A stretch of DNA of 64,000 bases, taken from contig OX463780.1 of assembly GCA_949825025.1 (NCBI GenBank), positions 19,441,480 through 19,505,479 of the forward strand, in the 5' to 3' direction. Both the position numbers and the translations under genes were made by a program. Source of the stretch: Siphlonurus alternatus (lineage: Eukaryota; Arthropoda; Insecta; Ephemeroptera; Siphlonuridae). Below the pieces are notes generated by a model that saw only the letters and a list, made by a program, of their open reading frames with translations, did no database searches and had not been told where the DNA came from. Shown piece by piece: positions 13,497-24,800 of the stretch; positions within the stretch are counted from its first letter, which is position 1, and the number at the start of each line of letters is the position of its first letter.

Positions 13497-16400
13497 TTAT
13501 CAAATACCTTGTCCTTTCAACTATTCCGGGAATAACCTTACTATACATTTGCTGAACAATATACATGCAGTATATAAAATATACACGGGAAATAATAAAG
13601 TGCCTTTAACTTTCTTTCTTCACTTAAAGGGATAAATATTTTAGGAACCTTAAAAGCTAAGTAAAATACAACAAAATTCAAGCAAGATTACAGGAACCTT
13701 TTAAATATAATGAATATAAAATATAATTCAAATTATTATTAATTTCTTTTCTGAAAACATTTTTAATAAAGATAAATTATTTTAGCATTTACATAACTTA
13801 CATTTTTTTATATTAATGTCTCTGACATAGTTTTTTTGAAAAGAGAATATTTCAAATGCACATAACGTTACATTAGAGGAAATACTCCCATTGATTAGAG
13901 ATTACAAGTAAAATATTGATGGTGACAAAGAGAAAAGTGTCAAAGAAACGACACCACAGGAAGCGCACGTGTGGTTTTGTGGCCTATTCTCTTTTGGACG
14001 TGCAGTCTCTGTAGTGACAATTTTCACTACCAATCGTTCTTTGTAACGTGGATAAAGGTCAACTGATGATATACCGTTAGCGTCAGAAATTTCAGCCGCA
14101 AACATATAGTGTAGAAATAAATTGTAGCTCTTTAAATATGTACAGTCTTAGACAGTAAAAAAAATCATTGTTATTTCAACGTAAATTTAAGATACTTAAT
14201 ATAATAGTCATATTTATGTAAATAATGATAGGATGTATTATACACTTCCTTAAATCAAATAAAGACGTTGACCTTGCTATTTAATTTCACCCTGAGGTTA
14301 AACTACTTGTTCAACACTAAAGTAGTGAGTTACATTTGCAGCTAGCTTCAGTGGTAATGGCTACTTCATCATCATGACACCATAGGGCTGAAATTTTGCC
14401 TGTTCTCAGCGAGAGACCTTATATATCTCGCCTAGAGTATAAAACTTGTGTCCGGAAAAAATATATAATTTTGTGTGAATAAAGAGGCTGGAGCTGTTAC
14501 GTGATTTACGTATTTTTTTACGTTACATCTCAGGACTCTAAGAAAGGTATTTGATATTTTTCATTTAAACATCGTTAATCTGTTTACATGGCTATTACAT
14601 AAATTTGAAGCTTTTTCACTGTAAAACTGACTTGCTATTTTCTGTGTAGGCGATTTTATTATTTTGTAAAATTTATTCACATTAAAAACATATAAAGTTA
14701 AGTACTTATTATTTATTTTCTTCAAATGCAACAAGCATATTAAGTTGAATGAACAATTTCTCACCATCAAATTTAATAAACTGTATTATTAACAACTTAT
14801 ACTCTATTAATTTACATTAAAATTGATTTAATGCTTCAGACTCCTATATAAATTAATAATATTATGCAATTCAATGGTTTTAGTTAACTTAAAAGTGCAT
14901 GAAATTTATTAGAAGTAAATCAAAATGCTAATGAACCACCTGTTATATATAATTAAGGTAAGAGATAAAAGCCATGAAAATTAACCAATTTGACAGACTT
15001 AAGCTTTTTATCAAATAGATTAAGATCATCTTAAGTGCAGCATCCCTTCTTTACAAATTACGATTTATTGCAATTCTCTAACCCTCTAAAAAAGGACATT
15101 TAATGCATATTTTTTTACTTTAAAAACTTTATCATAAAATAAATTTATTTGAATTTTAATAAAAGCCTTCTTTTTTTTAACCAAAAAAACACACACAAAC
15201 TGGCTTTAAAGTTGGCATTTATTTAAGTTCTATTAAAATTTATATATTTTATGATGGTTTTATAGCATAGCTGAGAATTTACAAGACTAAGGGGAGTGGA
15301 GAATAAGAATCTGCCAGCCAGTGTTCATTGCTTATGTGCTGCTGCTGCATCGTTGCCGTTACATCACCACCGTGTTTCTGTACAGTCGCGGGGAAGAGGG
15401 GAAAGGGGGGCAAGGGAAGTTGCAGGGTGCAAAGAAGGAAATGGAAGAGTGGTGGAGAAAGACAGAAATACTACTGCTTTGCTTGCCTTTAGTAAGCTAG
15501 GAAGCAAGATGTTTAAATTATAAAAGACATTGTGGTGAAAACGACTTAATTGTTCATATTTTCAAATGAATGCTACTTAGAAAAACGAAAAAAACATCTT
15601 GAGTTATAATTAAAGAAAATTAATTGTATTTTTTTTAAATGTGACACTTTATTTTAAGTTTAATTGGAAATTTAAAAAACAATAACTCTTAATTTTATTA
15701 TAGTGCCTGATAACTTAAATCATAATTTACCCAAAAATAAAATTAGAAGTAAGCTTCATCTCCACTCTATAGAAAATATTTTTTTTTAAATAAGACGATT
15801 TTTAAATATGGCAACTACACAATAATTCACTGTCGTTATAAAAAATATGCTTATTACAGAATTAGTATAATATATTTTGTATAATATTGATTTTTTTTAT
15901 CTCCCTTTATTTGTAACAAAATTGTTCTGCAATGGTTATTATATTTAACATAATAAAGTTGATTCTGCAATTCCATAAAAGTTAACCTTAAACTCTGACA
16001 AATAATAAGGAAAGACTTACAAAATTGGTAACAATAATTAAACTTTTCAAGTACAGTACTGTGGATTAAGGATTCCTTCGTCACGTCTTCGGTCATAATA
16101 ATTTTCAGCTGCAGCGCCAGCAGTAATTATGCATACTCTACCTAGCACATCAATCGTCAGCAGATTTAAAATCAAGTATAATTCAGCAATTGTTTGCAAC
16201 GTAAATGGTAAATGAGGGCACTGCGGTATAAACAAAATTTGTATATTTTGTTAAAGAACATGCCGCTAGAAGCTGATAAAATTCCTCCGGGATACGGTTT
16301 GTCCGACATTACAAACTTTGTCCTCCAATGCAAACTTTAACATAGGAGGATCACGTGACGTCAGAAAATCCATACCTGAATGGACTTTAAACTATGAGGT

Positions 16401-18085
16401 GCCTTCTCATTGGCAAGAATATGAGCCCTAGAAACAAACAATGACCTGATGTCTCCTGATAACATTAAAATTATACAAACTGTAATAGTGGACTCAAAAC
16501 GATAAATCTGAAAAATGACAAGGTTTTGGACCATGACCAACAGCTGATTCAAATTAATAAAAAATATGGTTTAATATTTCTGATTAAATCTTCTTCGTAA
16601 ATTTCTCCATTTATAATTACATCAATAATTTATCAGTTTAACCTTAAATAATATTAATATCTTGGTGTAGAGAGTAGGAGGAGGTCATGCCCACGCCGCA
16701 CTGAGAAGAAACAACACAGGCAAGAAGCAGACTACAACAAAGGGGAGGGATGAACAGTAGCAGATTAAAGAAGAGAAGAAGTGAGGAATTTATATTCAAG
16801 GCGTGCCAGAATGAAACACAAGTGTATGCTAAAGTTTATGTCTGTTAATGACCAAATTTTCTTCTAATTTTTATTCCATATCATATGTATGATACAATAA
16901 CCCCACCCCCTCCCCCGGGTCTCCTCATCACTCATTTTCTACCAAAAACTATTGTTGTTTTTCACCATTATTCTTAGCCACATTGAATATTATTGCAAAG
17001 TACGTTGTTGTTTTTTAAATATAGCAAACACTTTATGCTTTTATTAATTAATAATATTAACAATGTAATAATAATAATAATAATAATGTTGTTTTGTTAT
17101 CAAATGAGAGATATTTCGAGGAATGTCATTGGAAAAAAAATTATGCAATGCATTTAAAGAAGAAGGTAAAAATTAGAAGAAAAAAAATTACACGAAATAC
17201 GAAATAGAAGAATAATTAGCAAATCGTGTAATTTATATTAAAGTCCATAAATTAAGTAATTAGTAATGCCATTGTATTGTACATTATTAAAATTTTAATA
17301 AACTAATTATAAATTAATATAATTCAAAATGTTAATGCTTGTCTTCTATATTTTTCTTTTTCAAACACCAAAAGAATTTTTCCTTTAAAGAGGCCAGTCA
17401 ATTTTCTACAACTAGCATCATAAATTTACATTAACTTAAGCATTTATTATAAAGTTAAAATAAATATCCTTTACCATCACTGAAAACTTTTCCATTAACC
17501 ACAGTAACGTTACATGTTGCATATAATTTAAAAAAAAAAATCTCTTACAATTTTCTTTTCTCTACAGGAACATGATTTAGAATTTAAATAGTTTATAAAA
17601 ATTTAATTATTTTTGCTCATCGACTTCATCATTTTTTTATTATTTATATTTTACGTTCAATTTACATCTCACTTAAGATGTTAAACAAATTTTATCATCA
17701 TCCTTAGTTAGAAAATAAATATACTTATTTATATGTAAATTTTACCTGAAAATTAATATTTTGATACAGAAAAAAAAAACACTGATGAAAATAAATAGCT
17801 TTATTCAAATATTTAATACTATATATATAATAAAGCATTTATATTGTCAAGGTTTATAAAAGCAGAGTCTATCAAATATTACATAAGCTCCATACAGCTT
17901 AACTTTCAAACCAGATTTACATGCAACATTTGTCATTATATTCACATAACAGCATGGTGGTCAACTCTTTCACTCCATATAGTATAAAATGTGCCATAAA
18001 TATTTCCTCTCTCGTTCCTTTACTCCATGGTTGATCTTACTTTTCCTATGCAAATAATTTTGTAAGCCAGCTCTTTTTGTGCATT
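9273..18085. other. AT-rich non-coding stretch with GC/GA-rich islands
   Basis: No gene is supported. GC-richer patches occur at about 11395-11530, 14290-14460, 15290-15520 (purine-rich), 16260-16360 and 16680-16800 (purine-rich). A 27-codon open frame at 16260-16340 has a protein-like start but no recognisable family. A perfect TGACGTCA (CRE-type site) is at 16346-16353. The rest is AT-rich sequence with homopolymer runs and a short (AT)n near 13470. Confidence 0.5.
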
Positions 18086-18218
18086 ATAGGCCAGTCAATA
18101 TAGGTTTTGACCTCGGATAAATTCCGAAGTTTGTGATTTTTTCAGCATCGGTAGAACTCAATGCCCTGAGTAACATATCCAAAGCCCCCCAAAATCCCAC
18201 CGGGGCTTTCGCCGCCAT
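18084..18218 (-). other. Small ORF in left arm of giant palindrome (44 codons)
   Basis: The frame begins with an ATG in the context AAGATGGCGG and encodes a peptide starting MAAKAPVGFWGAL, 44 residues long. It ends with a stop almost exactly at the edge of the palindrome. The same frame recurs in the right arm with only its C-terminus changed. No homologue is recognised. It may be a captured piece of a gene start or chance, so it is not called as a real gene. Confidence 0.2.
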
Positions 18219-18758
18219 CTTGATGGAAAGTCATGCATATAGTACCCTCACTAATTTGCATATTGTGGCGGAACCGTGTTACATAGAAGCAATGTAAATG
18301 CATATAATGATAGGCAGATATATTTGCTACAAGAAAATATAAAAATATATTTAATTTTAATTTCAATTAACCCTTAAATTAATTATTTTCTGAAAAGTTT
18401 GGTGTTAAAAAAAAGTTTAACGGTGAATTTCGTAGTCAATATATATAAATACAGAAATATTCTTCATTCAAAAGTTTAAGACAAAATCCTTGCAATTTCT
18501 TAAATGCTGATAACTTTTCCTTAGCTTAAATAATTAAGGAGATACGCGACTTCGTAGCGCAAGAAACATGCCAGTTGACCGCTCTGCCTGCCCGCCCCGC
18601 CCCAATACAACACGCATAATACAGCGCGCGGGCACTGCAATGAATGCGCTCTCGCGGTTCTCAGTGGCTTGTTACTTGTTACCTTCATTTATTTATATAT
18701 AACTACGTGTAAGGTGTTTTATAAAGTTGTAAATTTAGTTTTAACACTCTGCTTTTGC

Positions 18759-18789
<31 letters not shown>

Positions 18790-19266
18790 AATTAACATTA
18801 AACTTCTTATGACATTGATTATTCCATATACTTTTTATAATTATACTAATTTATATTACATATGTTTTAAGTAATTACCTGCAGCAGAAATTTAAGTGTT
18901 ACCCCTTTGTCTCCTTACACGGTGTAAGGCACGGTAGAAAACAGGCAAACTTAATTAAATAGTTATTTTTGTGATGCTGCATTTGTGGATGATACTTTAA
19001 TTTAAGTCTACTCTTATTTATTTTCAATTTTTTATATGACATGTACTGTATAATACCACTGTCCGTATAATATACATACATTTAATTAACAACATCAAAT
19101 CCGATCCGATACATAATTTTTAAAAATATATAGGTAATAACAATCACAAGTTCAATGGAATATAATAATATTATATGGTTTATTATAAAGTTTATGTATT
19201 AACACTTAGAGATATCACAAATGCATAAATGTGTTATTAGTTATTATATTATTATAATATATGTAT

Positions 19267-19270
<4 letters not shown>

Positions 19271-19359
<89 letters not shown>
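19271..19359. repeat. (AT)n microsatellite
   Basis: About 44 TA units in the left arm of the giant palindrome. It has no counterpart in the right arm, so it expanded after the palindrome formed. Confidence 0.95.
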
Positions 19360-19364
<5 letters not shown>

Positions 19365-19442
19365 CAACATGTAATCAGTATGACTATTTTTGATATCAAG
19401 ATTATTTACAATCGATAGAATATAAATTTAATGTTGGGCCTT

Positions 19443-19531
19443 ATAGTTCGGACAAAATTGAGTACTCCTTAATAGTTATTTAATAAAAGACGCTATTTAA
19501 GAAGTAAGATACTCAATTTTGACCGAACTAT
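19443..19531. repeat. Central hairpin of the giant palindrome
   Basis: ATAGTTCGGACAAAATTGAG is followed after about 45 bases by a near-complement ending in CCGAACTAT. Its midpoint (about 19487) coincides with the symmetry axis calculated from inner arm matches near 19150 and 19828, so it is the loop end of the large fold-back. Confidence 0.8.
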
Positions 19532-20354
19532 TCAACTATGCTTTAATTATTCTTTTAAATGTAATAAATTTTGATTTCAAATATCGATGAGATACATGAA
19601 GATACATATAATATTTATTCATTGTATATTCAGCTTCTAGGGCTGAGGCTATTTTTATAAATTTAATAGCCATAGAATCTTACATAGTTTATGCCACGAC
19701 AATGTTTTTTTTTTTTTTTTTTTTTTTAATATACATATAATATAAAAACGCATATAATGCATTCGTGACCCCTCTAAAACATTATAAATAATATATTATT
19801 ACAAAACTTTAAATATATCCATTGAACTTGTGATTGTTTCTATCTATTTTTAAAAATAATAAGTGTTGGATCGGATATGATGATATTATATAAATGTATA
19901 CGACAGTGGTATTATACATATAAAAATTCGAAAATTAGTAAGATTATACTTCAAATAAAGTACTGTATCATCAACGCAGCACCAAAATATTCATGCTGCC
20001 TGTTTTCCACTGTGCCTTACACATTGTATTTTATATAAATATGTAATCATAATTATTTACTCATATGGGGGGTATGAGGAAGCAAAATTTTTATTGAAAC
20101 ATTATGTTATTTGTAAGCTAGCTGACATAAACAAACATGATAAATATAAAGAAGGAATATAATTATTTTTGTATATATATGCATGACTGACAAAAAGGGT
20201 AAAGAATTAAATTAACTGCACTTTACTTAAGAAAATGTATTACAATTTATATTGTATATACGTAATAATCAATGTCACGAGAAGTTAATAAAAAGCTTCA
20301 ATGATTGATATTTAGCATAATTATTAAGAATATTGATACAAATAAATTTACAAC

Positions 20355-20745
20355 TTAAGGGTAAGATAACACGAACAATCGATTGTTGTTAGTCTCATTT
20401 GATTAACATGTAAACCTTAGCAACCTCATAATGATTCTGAATTTTTTTTAGAGACAGTTCTTGGCATTAAAAAAATATGGAGAAAATTTCAAAACAATCG
20501 GACGATCCAATTTTTTTAAATTAATTTTTTAGTTTCGGTCTCCATGGGAAAGCCCTATACTGAAAATTTAAAAAATTCATTTAAAAAAATTGGAGCGTCC
20601 GATTGTTTTGAAATTTACTCCATATTTTTTTAATGCCAAGAACTGTCTCTCAAAAAAAATTCAGAATCATTATGAGGTTGCTAAGGTTTACATGTTAATC
20701 AAATGGGACTAACAACAATCGATTGTTCGTGTTATCTTACCCTAA
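20355..20745. mobile_element. TTAA-flanked fold-back element, family A copy 1 (nested)
   Basis: The left end reads TTAA then GGGTAAGATAACACG. The right end is its reverse complement CGTGTTATCTTACCC followed by TAAA, a one-base decay of TTAA. Nearly the whole unit is two complementary arms of about 180 bp around a short loop near 20540. It interrupts the right arm of the giant palindrome and so inserted later. TTAA target duplications are known for piggyBac and Kolobok transposons, but the GGG terminus does not match the usual piggyBac end, so the superfamily is left open. Confidence 0.8.
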
Positions 20746-20793
20746 ATGTAACCTATTTCCAATAGACGAATATTTTTTCTTCAACTTCACGAT

Positions 20794-21170
20794 TTAAGGG
20801 GAAGGTAACGCGCCCAATGTTAAAAAATATCCCATGACACATGAAAAAATTTTAAAATGTTCTCCTCTACATTCCCTATAATATCAGTAGCTAAAATATC
20901 AGGTATACAAATTCGAGCTAGTTTTTTTTTTTTTTTTAGTTATGAATTTTTAAAGTTGACTATACTTTAACATGGAAAAATCAAACTTCAATGTTAATCT
21001 AGTCAACTTCAAAAACTAGCTCGAATTTGTATACATGATATTTTAGCCACTGATATTATAGAGAATGTAGAGGAGAACATTTTAATTTTTTTTTTTTTTC
21101 ATAATTTTCATGTGTCATATATGCTGTATGGGATATTTTTTTAACATTGGGCACGTTACCTCACCCTTAA
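20794..21170. mobile_element. TTAA-flanked fold-back element, family B (nested)
   Basis: It starts TTAA-GGGGAAGGTAACGCGCCCAA and ends with the near-complement TTGGGCACGTTACCTCACCC-TTAA. The arms are long and complementary, including the segments around 20870-20925 and 21010-21085. The outer 12-16 bases resemble those of family A (GGGTRAGRTAAC-type), but the interior is unrelated. This suggests two non-autonomous families mobilised by the same transposase. It is nested in the right arm of the giant palindrome. Confidence 0.8.
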
Positions 21171-21713
21171 GGGCTATTGTAGCTATTAACACACGTTGAA
21201 CATATATAAATATAATTTATATATGTAATAAAAAATACATATTATATACAAAGATGACAAGCCACTGAGAACCGCGAGAGCGCATTCATTGCAGTGCTCG
21301 CGCACTGTATTATAATGGCGTGTTGTATTGTGGCGGGCGGGCAGGCAGAGCGGTCAACTGGCATGTTTCTTGCGCTACGAAGTCGCGTATCTTCTTCATT
21401 TTTTAAGCTAAGGAAAAGTTATCAGCATTTATGAAATTGCAAGAATTTTGTCTTAAACTTTTGAATGAAGAATATTTCTGTATTTATATAAATTGACTAC
21501 GAAATTCACCGTTAAACTTTTTTTTAACACCAAACTTTTCAGAAAATAATTAATTTAAGGGTTAATTGAAATTAAAATTAAATATATTTTTATATTTTCT
21601 TGTAGCAAATATATCTGCCTATCATTGTATGCATTTACATTGCTTCTATGTAACACGGTTTCGCCACAATATGCAAATTAGTGAGGGTACTATATGCATA
21701 ACTTTCCATCAAG

Positions 21714-21830
21714 ATGGCGGCGAAAGCCCCGGTGGGATTTTGGGGGGCTTTGGATATGTTACTCAGGGCATTGAGTTCTACCGATGCTGAAAAAATCACA
21801 AACTTCGGAATTTATCCGAGGTCAAGATAG
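21714..21830 (+). other. Small ORF in right arm of giant palindrome (38 codons)
   Basis: Mirror copy of the frame at 18084-18218. It starts from the same ATG context and has the same peptide to residue 37, then a small indel difference gives a final Arg and a TAG stop. Conservation over 117 bp reflects the palindrome itself and is not proof of coding. Confidence 0.2.
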
Positions 21831-24800
21831 GATTTTCACCTATATTGACTGGCCTATTATATCAAGCATAAAAGGAATGTATTTATAAAATATAATGTAA
21901 ATATAATCTTGAAATTTTCAATGTAAATATTTGTTTCTTTTACATTGAAGTTTTTCAAAACCTTTTTTGCTGTATTTTTTTTATTAGGTTTTATACTGTA
22001 GATAATTTAATAATTTTTCTATCAAAGGTCAAATTTTAATCTGGAATATTTATTATACAATCTTTTTACTATACAATTTTTCAACACAAGAAAGTTTTGC
22101 TCTTTGCAAGTGGCTTGTATAATCTTGCTTGGATAATGTATAACAGATTTACTTACAAGAAAATTACAAAACGTTATAAAACAATTATTGTAAACGAATT
22201 TCTGAGTATAGTTGAACTTTTTTTTAAAGGAACGTGTATTGCTTTTATTTAGATGGCGAGGAGCGTGATACAATTTTAGCAACTGCACTGAAATCTTGTA
22301 ACAATTAATGGACAAACTGCATGGAATTTTTTATTACACATTTGGATAAAGAACCTCGAGTTAAGGACAATTTTTTCCGATTTTTCTAACACTCTTAAAA
22401 ATCTCTAACACTTTTAAAATCATGAGCTACAAAAAAAAACATAGTCATGCAAATATTTAACAAGCATATTTATCAAGGAAATACTTTGCATCACGACGCA
22501 ATTAACAATACTGTTACGTCATAAGCATACAACATAAAGATGTTAGAGTTAAAAAAAAAAAAAAAAAACGAGAAAAATTTGAACATGTCTCTCTTTTTAA
22601 AATAAACTTTACAGTAAAAAAAAAACAAAAACAATGCAGATTGTCCGTTCTTTTCCTCAAACGTCGTCAAAGGATTCCAAATATAATTTAACCTCAACTT
22701 CAAAAGTATTTCCAATATTTTACAAAAGTTTAGACTCAAATCACAATGCTCCATCGGCAAATGTCAGGAATTTGGTTTCAAAATTTTAGGTATCAAAAGC
22801 TTGGAACATAAAACACAGTAAAATTGTTGTATCCTATTCATTCATGCAACAAGAAAAAAAGTAAATTATGTTGAACTTGAAAAATATCCTGTGTTATATT
22901 GTTCATAAATTAACTATACCACATCAAACTAGGAGAAATTATACGCATTTAAATTTCTTTTAATAATAATTTTAACATGAATCCCCAATTGTTATTTTTT
23001 TTACATAAAACTTATTTTATGTTTGTATATTCAACTGAACGTAATGTCAAACTTTATTGGAAAACTTTAAATTATTTTTTTATCTCATGCGTGATAAATT
23101 TTTCACTTCATATTTCTACCTTTCTATAAAAATTATAAGTCCGTAAATATGTTGTATATAAATAGTAAATATATTTATATTAAATATATATTTTTTTTAC
23201 AAAACATCATGATATCTAAATTACGACTTAGTAATAATAAAGCACTGTTATTACACATATACAGAGGGGAAAAAATAAATTTGCATTCTTTTCATTTGTG
23301 CTTTTTCACATATATATATAAATAAATTTTAAATATAAATGTATATAACTTTTTCGTGTGTAACACTAAATTTTATTTTTTCATGTTTTGCATCAGCAGC
23401 TTTTTTTTTTTTTTTTTCATTCGTGTTAAATTAGATTTGTTGAAGCAGCAGAAAAAAAAAGAAGAAAAAAGAAAACGTTATTACGGAGACTGTGTTTTTG
23501 TGTGCCGCCACAGCTACCGTTATAGTCGAGGCACTGAGGGAGATTGGGCAATCAGAGAATGTGCTCTCAGAGAGTTTCGCTCTTCAGGTGTATATGTAGT
23601 AGCGAGATGAGAGGTAAGAGGGAGGAAAACTTTGCGCTGACTTGCTTGGCTCAGCCACCATGGCTCACCACAACGCAATCCCGCACCCACCGCACTTAGC
23701 TTCTCGAGAACTTACAAATAGAAAGCAATAGAAAAGTAAGCAGAAAAACATTTTGACTCGATGAGAAACTGAACTATTTTCAGGTTCGGGTTCTATACTA
23801 TATTATAAGGAAGAATGGGGGGAGTGATGCTGGACGGACGGTAATCATTCTTGATCTCGCAATAAGAAAATGAGAAGGTATATTAAGCCCCCACCCCTTA
23901 ATAATATTACTGTATTACTCTACTTTCGCTAAAAAAAATCATTTGTAATTTTTTTCGGATAAAAAGACAATCACTTTTAAAAAAAATCAAAGCTAAACTA
24001 TTTTGTGAAAAAAAAAATAATAAATCAATAAATTTAAAAAGTGAATAATCTTAATTTGTAGTGTTCATTTACATTTTCTTTATTAATTTTTACATATATT
24101 TATGTAACATGTATATTTATGTAACTTTAAAAAATTTATATATTATGTTGATAAGAAACTTCAAAGTTTAATACCATGACATTGTTGATAAATAAAGTGA
24201 TTTTGATCGTTCACTCAAGCCAAGATAAATTACTGCTTTGCTATAAGGTTTTAAATTAACTTGTTCAGGTTACTGTGGTCTCCTTTGTTTCGTTGCTGAA
24301 CAAGTTCAGAGCAAAATGCGTAGCTAATTAAACCCTTTTCTCAACTTAAGTGTATTAATAAAATTAATAAAATTAGCAAATAAATAAATTAAATTATTAA
24401 AACTTTATAATTTTATGTGAATTTAAAAGTTGTGCTTCTTTTTTCATATCTCATAAATGTAAACATAAAAATATTTTTTATAAAATTTTCAGCTATTCTA
24501 TAAATTCTAATCATATTAAGAATTATGTTTTAATATTGCCAAGTGCCGACTTCCATTGTTACATTGTGTGCTTCTGTATATAAAGCACGTTGTCAATAAA
24601 TCCCCAATTTAAGAAGGAAATTCACATTTAAAAATTTTAATATTTGCTTTCAAAAACTGCACCATCTTCTCAAAGCAGTGATAATCGCAATATGTGTGCA
24701 AATATCAGATTAAATTTCATGAGGATAAAATTTATATCATATCTTTTATTGAATCCTAACATTTATTGAAAACGATCGACTGCATACCATAGATATATTA

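Larger units (their letters stand above)
18086..21857. mobile_element. Giant imperfect palindrome (long fold-back element)
   Basis: The outer arms, 18086-18671 and 21258-21857, are near-identical reverse complements. Pairing continues inward: the GGCACGGTAGAAAACAGGCA segment near 18930 matches the complement near 20015, and CAATCACAAGTTCAATGGA at about 19141 matches the complement near 19820. The centre is a hairpin at 19443-19531. Left-arm length is about 1.36 kb. The right arm is about 1.56 kb once two nested fold-backs (20355-20745 and 20794-21170) are removed. No transposase is seen. Both outer arms contain the same small open frame reading outward. A long-inverted-repeat non-autonomous DNA transposon fits best; an inverted duplication is the alternative. 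A transcript through it would form long double-stranded RNA. Confidence 0.8.
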
